DNA of 5,529 nt, taken from positions 1 through 5,529 of the forward strand of contig CAMHMG010000200.1 of the NCBI GenBank assembly GCA_946186175.1, written 5' to 3'. Each line of letters starts with the position of its first letter. Within the stretch, counting starts at the first letter, position 1. The notes under the pieces were generated by a model. The model saw only the letters and a list, made by a program, of their open reading frames with translations. It was not told where the DNA came from and did not search any database. The position numbers and the translations under genes were made by a program. Shown piece after piece: positions 1-4,581 of the stretch. Source of the stretch: an uncultured Clostridia bacterium (lineage in GTDB: Bacteria; Bacillota; Clostridia; Lachnospirales; Lachnospiraceae).

Positions 1-466
1 TGAGCTTGTTTGCGACTTCGCTTTTCAACTTAGATTCCTCATCATTCATATACAACAATTCAAGGAACACCATCTGTGTTGCAGGCATCATTTTGTCCGC
101 TTTGATAAGCTGTTTTTTATAGACATCCAGCAATATTATCCCCATAAATGGCAAAAAAACATTTCCCGGTAAGTCCACAAATGGAACTCCGTTTTTCACC
201 ATTGCATTTCTCATAGACACACTGTTTATGGCTACTTCATATGCTACAGGACACTGCAATGCTTCCTCATACTTTGCTTTTTGCTTTTTCATAGCAGCAA
301 TACTTAATTCCGTTTCCTGCATAACATCAACAATAGCAAAGTTAACGCCATATATTTCAACCATTGCAATATCACGCACAGTCATAAAAATTGGCAGTGG
401 TAATTTATTTTTGTATTCTGATATTTTTACTTTACAACCAAAATACTGCTCTAACTGTTTTTTCAT
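1..466 (-). CDS. MarR/AbiEi-like winged-helix regulator, N-terminal 155 residues (runs off left edge)
   Basis: The frame is open from the ATG at 466 down to the window edge, giving 155 residues; the C-terminus lies outside. A good ribosome binding site, AAGGAGA (479..473), sits 7 bases before the ATG. Residues 1-120 resemble the sensor-like N-terminal half of a Clostridia family usually annotated as MarR-type regulators. Visible hallmarks are VPFVDLPGN (94-102), LPFMGIILL (105-113) and MMPATQMVFLELLY (126-139), followed by the start of a winged helix-turn-helix (K.EVANKL, 148-155). The 'VPFVDLPGN' stretch also recalls the AbiEi_2-type antitoxin fold. I therefore suspect either a free-standing regulator or the antitoxin of a type IV (AbiEi/AbiEii) system, whose nucleotidyltransferase toxin would lie to the left. 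That assignment comes from memory of the family, not from a search. Repeats in its promoter fit autoregulation. The gene itself is very likely real; the antitoxin role is uncertain. Confidence 0.72.
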   Translation of the reverse strand, partial: MKKQLEQYFGCKVKISEYKNKLPLPIFMTVRDIAMVEIYGVNFAIVDVMQETELSIAAMKKQKAKYEEALQCPVAYEVAINSVSMRNAMVKNGVPFVDLPGNVFLPFMGIILLDVYKKQLIKADKMMPATQMVFLELLYMNDEESKLKSEVANKL

Positions 467-479
467 ATAGCGTCTCCTT

Positions 480-537
480 GTAACATATTTTTATACATAG
501 TAACATATTGTTTGTTATTTTTCAATATTTTATGTTA
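480..537. promoter_or_regulatory. Three TAACATA repeats over the promoter (candidate operator)
   Basis: The 10-mer GTAACATATT occurs at 480-489 and again at 500-509, exactly 20 bp (about two helical turns) apart. A third copy of the core, inverted, lies at 531-537 (TATGTTA). A shorter inverted pair, TAACA (501-505) and TGTTA (513-517), is also present. The copies lie between the ribosome binding site, the -10 box and the region upstream of -35, as expected for binding by the regulator encoded just downstream. The DNA is AT-rich, so short repeats arise by chance more easily, but an exact 10-mer repeated at a two-turn spacing is suggestive. Confidence 0.5.
497..525 (-). promoter_or_regulatory. 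Promoter of the MarR/AbiEi-like gene
   Basis: On the minus strand TTGAAA (525..520) is followed after exactly 17 bases by TACTAT (502..497). This predicts a transcription start near 490 and a leader of about 25 bases carrying the AAGGAGA ribosome binding site. The -10 box overlaps one of the TAACATA repeats, so a protein bound there would block transcription. Confidence 0.6.
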
Positions 538-626
538 TCACCTTGCATTCAGATAGTTTTCAAAACTATTTTAATATAGCAAAAGCTTCACATAAACAAA
601 TCGACATTTATACCGACACTTTTTTC

Positions 627-662
627 ATTTGTCACATTAATTATATAACAATCGTGACAAAT
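627..662. repeat. 9-bp perfect inverted repeat ATTTGTCAC / GTGACAAAT
   Basis: The arms at 627-635 and 654-662 are exact reverse complements separated by 18 bases. There is no T-tract of terminator type beside it and no neighbouring gene start, so an operator or recombinase-binding role is more plausible than a terminator. Chance is possible in AT-rich DNA, although each arm contains three G/C pairs. Confidence 0.4.
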
Positions 663-719
663 TTCATTCATTTTATCGAGAACAGTCCGGTTAATAAATA
701 CATTTCAAAACAAAAATAT

Positions 720-738
720 GGGTACAATGGGGGTACAA
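720..738. repeat. Tandem GGGTACAA pair
   Basis: GGGTACAA occurs at 720-727 and 731-738, 11 bp apart, about one helical turn. The sequence is G-rich compared with its surroundings. It reminds me of short tandem sites seen near tyrosine-recombinase genes and element ends in Firmicutes, but that is an impression and no integrase is encoded here. A 34-codon frame (718-822) starts across the repeat; it has no ribosome binding site and may be a fragment or nothing. Confidence 0.4.
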
Positions 739-774
739 GTCACTTTGCCATGTTGCAAAAGCCTTGATAATACA

Positions 775-794
775 GTGTTTTCAAGCAAAAACAC
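775..794. repeat. Small hairpin GTGTTTT / AAAACAC
   Basis: The arms at 775-781 and 788-794 pair perfectly across a 6-base loop. The stem is AT-rich and no U-tract follows on either strand, so it is a poor terminator. Just to the left, CTTGA (763-767) also pairs with TCAAG (781-785), giving an alternative fold. It lies 37 bases beyond the GGGTACAA pair and may belong to the same element. Confidence 0.3.
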
Positions 795-863
795 ATATAT
801 TCCCGTGGCACACGAAAAGTAATTAAACCTCCTCATATATGAGTGGATTTTTTCATGATTTTT

Positions 864-904
864 GTGTTATAAAGTGTGTTATAAATGGTGTCCATAACAC
901 ACTT
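864..904. promoter_or_regulatory. GTGTTATAAA direct repeat plus perfect 11-bp inverted repeat (operator-like)
   Basis: GTGTTATAAA occurs at 864-873 and 876-885. The second copy lies in the left arm of a perfect inverted repeat: arms at 872-882 and 894-904, sequence AAGTGTGTTAT and its complement, separated by 11 bases. A protein could therefore contact three half-sites (864-870, 876-882, 894-900). On the plus strand the right arm is followed by ACTTTTTC, so a weak plus-strand terminator is an alternative reading. On the minus strand, downstream of the nitroreductase, no U-tract follows. TTATAA within the repeats could act as a -10 box for a plus-strand transcript. Confidence 0.5.
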
Positions 905-955
905 ACTTTTTCAGATGAAAACATCAACAATACTAATGCATCATACATTAATTAT

Positions 956-961
956 AAGGAG
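956..961 (+). promoter_or_regulatory. Orphan ribosome binding site AAGGAG without a gene
   Basis: A strong AAGGAG lies on the plus strand, but no ATG, GTG or TTG follows at a usable distance. The sequence runs into the 3' end of the oppositely oriented nitroreductase at 985. With the operator-like repeats at 864-904 it looks like the leader of a plus-strand gene whose coding part has been removed. The motif alone could be chance. Confidence 0.3.
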
Positions 962-984
962 CAAACGATTTTTTCACATTCTTT

Positions 985-1653
985 TCATTCCCACTTAAAG
1001 TTATCTTTTCCTGCACCTATTTCAAAATGACATTTCACAATACCAAGATCAATTTTTAAATTTGTCCCAATCAATCCTGTCTTAGCTCTCACATCGCCAT
1101 TATCCGCCAACTCAATTTTAAACTTTTGCTGATTAATTGCAGTAGGGGCAAGAAGTGCAGTCTCCACACCTTTCTTAAACCATTCAGGCGAATCCACCGA
1201 TATGTTGCTTACATCAGATTCATCTTTGCTTTTTCTCACACTGCCACTCGTTTTTCCATATCCCAGTGCAATGATAATTACTTCCTTTTCATCCGATTCT
1301 TTCCTGGCTTTACTTTTCCCATGGGTAAGTGCAACCCAGCAGGTATTAAGCCCTAATTCCTGTGCTTTCAACACAAGCTGTTCACCATAATATCCACATC
1401 GTTCCTCTAAATCAATAGCTTTCTTTCCGATCATGGCAATATAGTTATTTACATTTTCAAACTTGCCATAATGTGCCATACGAGAATTAAAGCACTCCGG
1501 CTCATCATAAATAATCTGTATATTTAGATTTCCTTCTTTGTTCAGTGTATCTGCGTATTCATTTAACTGCTCTCTAACATCCTCACTAATTTTTTTATCC
1601 AAATATTGTCTTACGCTGTGACGCTCTCTAATAATATCCATTTTTTCTTTCAT
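985..1653 (-). CDS. Nitroreductase family protein, TM1586 type (FMN-dependent)
   Basis: A 222-residue cytosolic protein. RERHSVRQY at residues 9-17 is the classic N-terminal FMN-phosphate contact of nitroreductases. YYGEQLVLKAQELGLNTCWV (88-107) matches the family's helix and strand near the flavin, and ALLAPTAINQQKF (166-178) plus DLGIVKCHFEIGAG (202-215) are typical of the TM1586-like branch, where two nitroreductase repeats are fused and the second is degenerate. Such proteins bind FMN and reduce quinones or nitro compounds with NAD(P)H; the true substrate here cannot be read from sequence. The start at 1653 has AAAGGAG (1670..1664) 10 bases upstream, better placed than for Met5. It is the second gene of an operon, 15 bases after the tetR stop, with its ribosome binding site overlapping that stop. 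The length and both ends look intact. Confidence 0.88.
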   Translation of the reverse strand: MKEKMDIIRERHSVRQYLDKKISEDVREQLNEYADTLNKEGNLNIQIIYDEPECFNSRMAHYGKFENVNNYIAMIGKKAIDLEERCGYYGEQLVLKAQELGLNTCWVALTHGKSKARKESDEKEVIIIALGYGKTSGSVRKSKDESDVSNISVDSPEWFKKGVETALLAPTAINQQKFKIELADNGDVRAKTGLIGTNLKIDLGIVKCHFEIGAGKDNFKWE

Positions 1654-1668
1654 ATGATAATTGCTCCT

Positions 1669-2229
1669 TTATTTTTTGCTATTTGCTCTTTGATATACAT
1701 GACCACTTATAATGTCCTCAGTCAGTTTACTAACCTCAGAAATCTCCGGCTTGAATCCCCGGTCAAACCAATGAATCAATGTTTGAGTAAGGGCACCTGC
1801 TACATATGCGACAGAGTAATCTGGGTATTCTTCCGTTTCATTAATATGTTGAAATAAATCTATCATAGGGAGATACTTTTCAAATTCCTTTTCCATTAAA
1901 TATGCCATATTGTTTGCAATCAATATTTTTACAAAATTACGTTCGCCATAGAAGAACCTAAAAAAATTGGTCGCAAGTTCATGACATTCAATTCCTTTAA
2001 ATTCCCTACAATCATCTTGAAACTTAGCAAACAAATTTTGGAAATGATATTCCATCACTTCATCTTTTGAATCAAACATCTGATAAAATGTCTGACGTGA
2101 CAAATCCGCTTCTACACAAATGTCTTTGACCGTTATCTTAGTATATTTTTCTATTTCTAATAACCTCATTAGTGCAGCATCAAGCCACTGCATGGATCTT
2201 ATTGCTGTCTGATTTTCTCCGCTATACAT
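1669..2229 (-). CDS. TetR/AcrR-family transcriptional regulator
   Basis: A 186-residue DNA-binding repressor-like protein. Residues 14-60 form the TetR_N domain: a first helix (WLDAALMRLL), then ITVKDICVEADLSRQTFYQMF (32-52), the helix-turn-helix with the family's usual 'TFY.-F.SKDEV' ending. Residues 65-180 are the all-helical ligand and dimer domain, rich in aromatics (NFFRFFYGERNF, 88-99); the ligand cannot be deduced. The start at 2229 is supported by GGGAGG (2239..2234), with a rather short 4-base gap. It is the first gene of the operon with the nitroreductase. The family normally autoregulates and controls its neighbours, and several dyads lie between 2250 and 2346. The ligand may be a compound that the nitroreductase, or a lost divergent gene product, handles; this is inference. 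Confidence 0.88.
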   Translation of the reverse strand: MYSGENQTAIRSMQWLDAALMRLLEIEKYTKITVKDICVEADLSRQTFYQMFDSKDEVMEYHFQNLFAKFQDDCREFKGIECHELATNFFRFFYGERNFVKILIANNMAYLMEKEFEKYLPMIDLFQHINETEEYPDYSVAYVAGALTQTLIHWFDRGFKPEISEVSKLTEDIISGHVYQRANSKK

Positions 2230-2249
2230 TCTTCCTCCCTTCTCAACTC

Positions 2250-2282
2250 TGACAGATTATAATATCTGTACATCTTGCTCAA
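2250..2282 (-). promoter_or_regulatory. Proximal tetR operator and possible second promoter
   Basis: ACAGAT (2252-2257) and ATCTGT (2264-2269) form a dyad around TATAAT-like DNA. On the minus strand TATAAT lies at 2261..2256, with TTGAGC (2282..2277) 15 bases upstream. That spacing is short, so this promoter is tentative. TGACAGAT (2250-2257) recurs at 2290-2297, 40 bp away, linking this site to the upstream operator region. A repressor here would cover the promoter and the start of the tetR leader. Confidence 0.45.
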
Positions 2283-2288
2283 CTCACC

Positions 2289-2317
2289 TTGACAGATGTC
2301 AGCGTTAAGGATAAAAT
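2289..2317 (+). promoter_or_regulatory. Strong plus-strand promoter with no full gene behind it
   Basis: TTGACA (2289-2294), 17 bases, TAAAAT (2312-2317) is a near-consensus sigma-A promoter with a predicted start near 2324. Its transcript would carry AAGGTGAT (2340-2347) before an ATG at 2354 and AGGAGG at 2381-2386, yet only a 17-codon frame follows before the converging pdxR end. It probably once drove a gene divergent from tetR. Confidence 0.6.
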
Positions 2318-2341
2318 AGCACTAACACTTACACTTGTCAA
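2313..2341 (-). promoter_or_regulatory. Main promoter of the tetR-nitroreductase operon
   Basis: On the minus strand TTGACA (2341..2336), 17 bases, TATTTT (2318..2313). The predicted start is near 2306, leaving a leader of about 77 bases that includes the 2250-2269 dyad. The -10 box overlaps the opposing plus-strand -10 box by five bases, so the two promoters cannot be occupied by polymerase together. Confidence 0.6.
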
Positions 2342-2353
2342 GGTGATATAATT

Positions 2354-2407
2354 ATGGAACTATTATTAACTTTAGTATTTAGGAGGCGCTGGAACATCGC
2401 TTACTAA
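2354..2407 (+). CDS. 17-residue frame: leader peptide or start of a deleted gene
   Basis: ATG at 2354 is preceded by AAGGTGAT (2340-2347), complementary to the 16S rRNA tail, at an acceptable distance. The frame encodes MELLLTLVFRRRWNIAY and stops at 2405-2407. A hydrophobic start followed by RRR could be the beginning of a membrane protein. A second ribosome binding site, AGGAGG (2381-2386), has ATC nine bases later where a start codon would be expected. I do not recognise the peptide. It may be a true small peptide or a remnant left by a deletion; coding status is uncertain. Confidence 0.25.
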   Translation: MELLLTLVFRRRWNIAY

Positions 2408-2416
2408 TCATAATCA

Positions 2417-2503
2417 TCAAGTGGGTGATTTATATTTCTCAAGCTGCACGAGCTCAACAGGATCATGCCCCACATAAACCAAAGCTTTCTTCAACGCTTC
2501 AGA
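2417..2503 (-). pseudogene. 28-codon C-terminal fragment of an unidentified gene
   Basis: Downstream of the pdxR stop, in a different frame, the minus strand reads 28 sense codons to a TGA at 2419..2417. The residues look protein-like rather than random: SEALKKALVYVGHDP, then VELVQLEKY and KSPT at the end. The frame is closed upstream by a TGA at 2506..2504 and has no start or ribosome binding site. It does not resemble the missing end of a MocR regulator. I read it tentatively as the tail of a third gene brought here by rearrangement; a chance open stretch is possible. Confidence 0.3.
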
Positions 2504-2507
2504 TCAT

Positions 2508-3620
2508 TCATGTTTTTGTTTCCGAACCATTCTTTGATAATTCTCGCCTCAATTTTCTTCTCACCCGGTTAATGTGCCTTTCGAAATCTCCACAGTTGAT
2601 CAATTCGGCTATTAAAAGCTGTTCAAAAGTCGGCACTGTGCAGGAATAGAATCCAAGCCTTACATCAAATCTTTCCACCAGACGTTTAGGAATCACCATA
2701 TACCCCACTCTCAAAGAAGAAGAGATGGACCGTGAAAATGTATTCATATATATTACATTATCACAGATCGAAAGAGAAAACATAGTCTCCTCCGGTTTAC
2801 TTGAAATGGAAAACTCCGATTCAAAGTCATCTTCTATGATGAAACGCCCGGTCTTCGATGCCCATCGAATATATTCATGCTTTTTTGATGCTGATGCAGT
2901 GATGCCTGATGGAAAACTACGGTAAGGAGATATATGTAAAATGCTTGCTGAAGTTTCAGACAGAGCCTCACTTTCTATCCCATCTGTTCCAAGTGGCAAC
3001 AGCTCACAGCGAACTCCCGACATACGGTATACCTGTTCTATTTTTTTATATGACGGAGATTCTATCGCAAAGCAGCAATCCTGTCCAAAAATACCAACAA
3101 CAAGACTATACAGGTACTCCGCCCCTGATCCCACGATGATTTGGTCAACATCAACATGAATATTACGGTTACGCGCGAGGTATTTTCTTATTGCGTCCCG
3201 AAATTTTACACTTCCTTTATGTGAAGTTTTTTCTAATAAAGCTTCCCCATAATCATTCATAATGCGACGCATCGTTTTCGAAAGAACGGAAAACGGAAAG
3301 GATGAGATAGTCCTTTCATAATTCTGTCTGTATTGGGGTAATGCCATATTCACTGACTTTGCAAAGCCATCTTCTTTGCGGAAAATAACATAATACCCAC
3401 TTCTTTCTCTGGATTCCAGATAACCCTCATCACAGAGTAATTCATAAGCATGTTTTACGGTTATTACGCTCACATTCATTTCATCCGCCATAGTCTTCCT
3501 GGAAGGAAGTCTGCTGCCAAATGGGTAATTGCCATCAACGATATTATTTTTCAGACGATCGTAGAGCTGAATGTATAGAGGCATTATTCTTTTTTCTACA
3601 TGAGATTCTCTAATCTGCAT
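2508..3620 (-). CDS. pdxR: PdxR-type MocR (GntR/aminotransferase) regulator, C-terminally truncated, PLP lysine replaced
   Basis: A 370-residue protein divergent from pdxS. Residues 13-80 are a GntR winged helix (PLYIQLYDRLKNNI, then GSRLPSRKTMADEMNVS and the HAYELLCDEGYLE helix). Residues ~105-355 are a fold-type I aminotransferase-like domain with SGAEYL (165-170), SPYRSFPSG (231-239), IIEDDFESEF (261-270) and NTFSRSISSSLRVGYM (293-308). In MocR proteins the serine of 'FSK' is followed by the PLP-binding lysine; here it is Arg297 (codon CGG, 2732..2730). A tyrosine often seen after 'EDD' is Phe266. Homology seems to stop near residue 359, about 90 residues short of the usual 450-480. The protein may still bind DNA but should not form the normal PLP aldimine. 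It was probably a PLP-responsive regulator of pdxST. The start is weakly supported (GAGAG upstream); Met13 is an alternative. Confidence 0.8.
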   Translation of the reverse strand: MQIRESHVEKRIMPLYIQLYDRLKNNIVDGNYPFGSRLPSRKTMADEMNVSVITVKHAYELLCDEGYLESRERSGYYVIFRKEDGFAKSVNMALPQYRQNYERTISSFPFSVLSKTMRRIMNDYGEALLEKTSHKGSVKFRDAIRKYLARNRNIHVDVDQIIVGSGAEYLYSLVVGIFGQDCCFAIESPSYKKIEQVYRMSGVRCELLPLGTDGIESEALSETSASILHISPYRSFPSGITASASKKHEYIRWASKTGRFIIEDDFESEFSISSKPEETMFSLSICDNVIYMNTFSRSISSSLRVGYMVIPKRLVERFDVRLGFYSCTVPTFEQLLIAELINCGDFERHINRVRRKLRRELSKNGSETKT

Positions 3621-3638
3621 ATATATTTTTCTCTCATT

Positions 3639-3660
3639 TTGGATATTTCAATATATCCAA
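3639..3660. promoter_or_regulatory. Palindrome in the pdxR-pdxS intergenic region (candidate PdxR operator)
   Basis: TTGGATAT (3639-3646) and ATATCCAA (3653-3660) are exact reverse complements around a 6-base spacer. The site spans the pdxS -35 region and spacer and abuts a TATAAT (3665..3660) that could be the pdxR -10 box (weak -35 TTTTCT at 3688..3683). It is the only clear dyad in the 82 bases between the two start codons, so it is the best candidate for the site where the divergent regulator controls both genes. Confidence 0.6.
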
Positions 3661-3667
3661 TTATAAA
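3639..3667 (+). promoter_or_regulatory. pdxST promoter
   Basis: TTGGAT (3639-3644), 17 bases, TATAAA (3662-3667). The -10 is good and the -35 is weak (TTG conserved), the pattern of an activator-dependent promoter, which fits PdxR-type activation. The predicted start near 3674 leaves a leader of about 29 bases containing AAGGAGG. The transcript would begin at or after the ATG at 3673, so that ATG cannot be the start. Confidence 0.6.
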
Positions 3668-3702
3668 TTAAAATGCCCAAAAAGAAAAGGAGGATTTTTA
3701 AA

Positions 3703-4578
3703 ATGTCCAATAATCGATATGAATTAAACAAAAATCTGGCTCAAATGCTGAAAGGCGGCGTCATTATGGATGTTACCACACCTGAACAGGCAAGAATAGC
3801 TGAGGAAGCTGGTGCATGTGCCGTTATGGCACTTGAACGAATCCCTGCAGACATACGCGCAGCCGGAGGGGTTTCCCGTATGAGTGATCCTAAGATGATC
3901 AAAGGAATACAAGACGCAGTATCAATTCCGGTCATGGCCAAATGCCGTATCGGGCATTTCGCAGAGGCACAAATTCTTCAGGCAATAGAGATTGATTATA
4001 TTGATGAATCTGAGGTCCTTTCACCTGCAGATGATAAATATCACATTGACAAGACCGGGTTCGATGTGCCGTTTGTATGTGGTGCCAAGGATCTTGGCGA
4101 AGCTCTTCGCAGAATAAACGAAGGTGCATCTATGATCCGTACCAAAGGTGAACCCGGAACCGGTGACATCATCCAGGCAGTACGACATATGCGATCAATG
4201 CAATCCGAAATCAGACGTATAGGTTCATTGTCTGAGGACGAACTTTTCGATACAGCAAAGAGTCTTGCTGTTCCATATGATCTGCTTAAGTACGTCCACG
4301 ATCATAAGAAGCTTCCGGTCGTTAACTTTGCAGCAGGGGGTGTTGCAACTCCGGCTGATGCGGCACTCATGATGCAGCTCGGTGCGGAGGGAGTTTTTGT
4401 CGGCTCCGGAATATTTAAATCAGGTGATCCGGCTAAGAGAGCTTCTGCCATAGTAAAAGCAGTAACCAACTATACAGATGCAGCATTGTTAGCCGAATTA
4501 TCTGAAGATCTGGGCGAAGCAATGGTAGGAATCAATGAGCAGGAAATCGATCTGCTTATGGCAGAAAGGGGAAAATAA
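3703..4578 (+). CDS. pdxS: Pyridoxal 5'-phosphate synthase subunit PdxS
   Basis: A 291-residue TIM-barrel enzyme of the DXP-independent vitamin B6 pathway. It condenses ribose 5-phosphate, glyceraldehyde 3-phosphate and ammonia from PdxT into PLP, in a cytosolic dodecamer decorated by PdxT. The key residues are in place: Asp23 (IMDVTTPEQA), Lys80 (MAKCRIGH), which forms the ribose adduct, and Lys148 (RTKGEPGTG), the second lysine that moves the intermediate. They correspond to B. subtilis Asp24, Lys81 and Lys149. YIDESEVL and VNFAAGGVATPADA, with VGSGIFKS, give the phosphate-binding end of the barrel. I chose the start at 3703 because AAGGAGG (3687-3693) is 9 bases upstream. The in-frame ATG at 3673 has no ribosome binding site and would add a lysine-rich decapeptide. 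The length is normal for the family. It is the first gene of the pdxST operon. Confidence 0.97.
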   Translation: MSNNRYELNKNLAQMLKGGVIMDVTTPEQARIAEEAGACAVMALERIPADIRAAGGVSRMSDPKMIKGIQDAVSIPVMAKCRIGHFAEAQILQAIEIDYIDESEVLSPADDKYHIDKTGFDVPFVCGAKDLGEALRRINEGASMIRTKGEPGTGDIIQAVRHMRSMQSEIRRIGSLSEDELFDTAKSLAVPYDLLKYVHDHKKLPVVNFAAGGVATPADAALMMQLGAEGVFVGSGIFKSGDPAKRASAIVKAVTNYTDAALLAELSEDLGEAMVGINEQEIDLLMAERGK

Positions 4579-4581
4579 TAT

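Larger units (their letters stand above)
467..984. other. 518-base gene-free stretch with clustered symmetric elements
   Basis: No open frame here looks like a real protein. The longest plus-strand frames (543-767 from a TTG start, and 839-1030) lack a ribosome binding site and family-like motifs. In order the stretch holds the promoter and operator of the left gene (480-537), a 9-bp inverted repeat (627-662), a tandem GGGTACAA pair (720-738), a small hairpin (775-794), a perfect 12-bp palindrome CTCATATATGAG (832-843), the GTGTTATAAA direct/inverted repeat cluster (864-904) and an orphan AAGGAG (956-961). Such density suggests remains of a mobile-element end or of a lost gene's control region rather than simple spacer. 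No clear terminator for the nitroreductase operon is present on the minus strand. Confidence 0.6.
2284..2346. repeat. Perfect 11-bp inverted repeat TCACCTTGACA / TGTCAAGGTGA
   Basis: The arms at 2284-2294 and 2336-2346 are exact reverse complements, with 41 bases between them and centres 52 bp (about five turns) apart. Each arm contains a TTGACA -35 box pointing inwards. A smaller dyad, TGACA-GA-TGTCA (2290-2301), overlaps the left arm. The layout fits two operator sites for the adjacent TetR protein placed on its own promoter and on an opposing one. Confidence 0.65.

Noticed and set aside
543..767. 74-codon plus-strand open frame in the left intergenic stretch
   Set aside because: It begins with TTG, has no ribosome binding site, overlaps repeats and shows no family-like motif; AT-rich DNA gives such frames by chance.
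467..984. CRISPR array or small RNA gene in the repeat-rich stretch
   Set aside because: The repeats are 7-11 bases, differ from one another and are not regularly spaced with unique spacers; no tRNA-like cloverleaf or terminator-ended RNA was seen.
839..1030. 63-codon plus-strand open frame
   Set aside because: It starts inside a palindrome, runs through the 11-bp inverted repeat and into the end of the nitroreductase gene; no ribosome binding site.
2425..2649. 74-codon plus-strand frame after the orphan promoter
   Set aside because: It uses GTG without a well-placed ribosome binding site, and more than half of it lies antisense to the pdxR-like gene, whose frame is clearly coding.
3673..3702. 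Upstream in-frame ATG for pdxS (adds ten residues with a KKKRR run)
   Set aside because: It has no ribosome binding site and coincides with the predicted transcription start; the ATG at 3703 has AAGGAGG at 9 bases and gives the family's normal length.
3668..3702. Riboswitch or attenuator in the pdxST leader
   Set aside because: The predicted leader is only about 29 bases and has no foldable structure; control by a DNA-binding regulator is sufficient.
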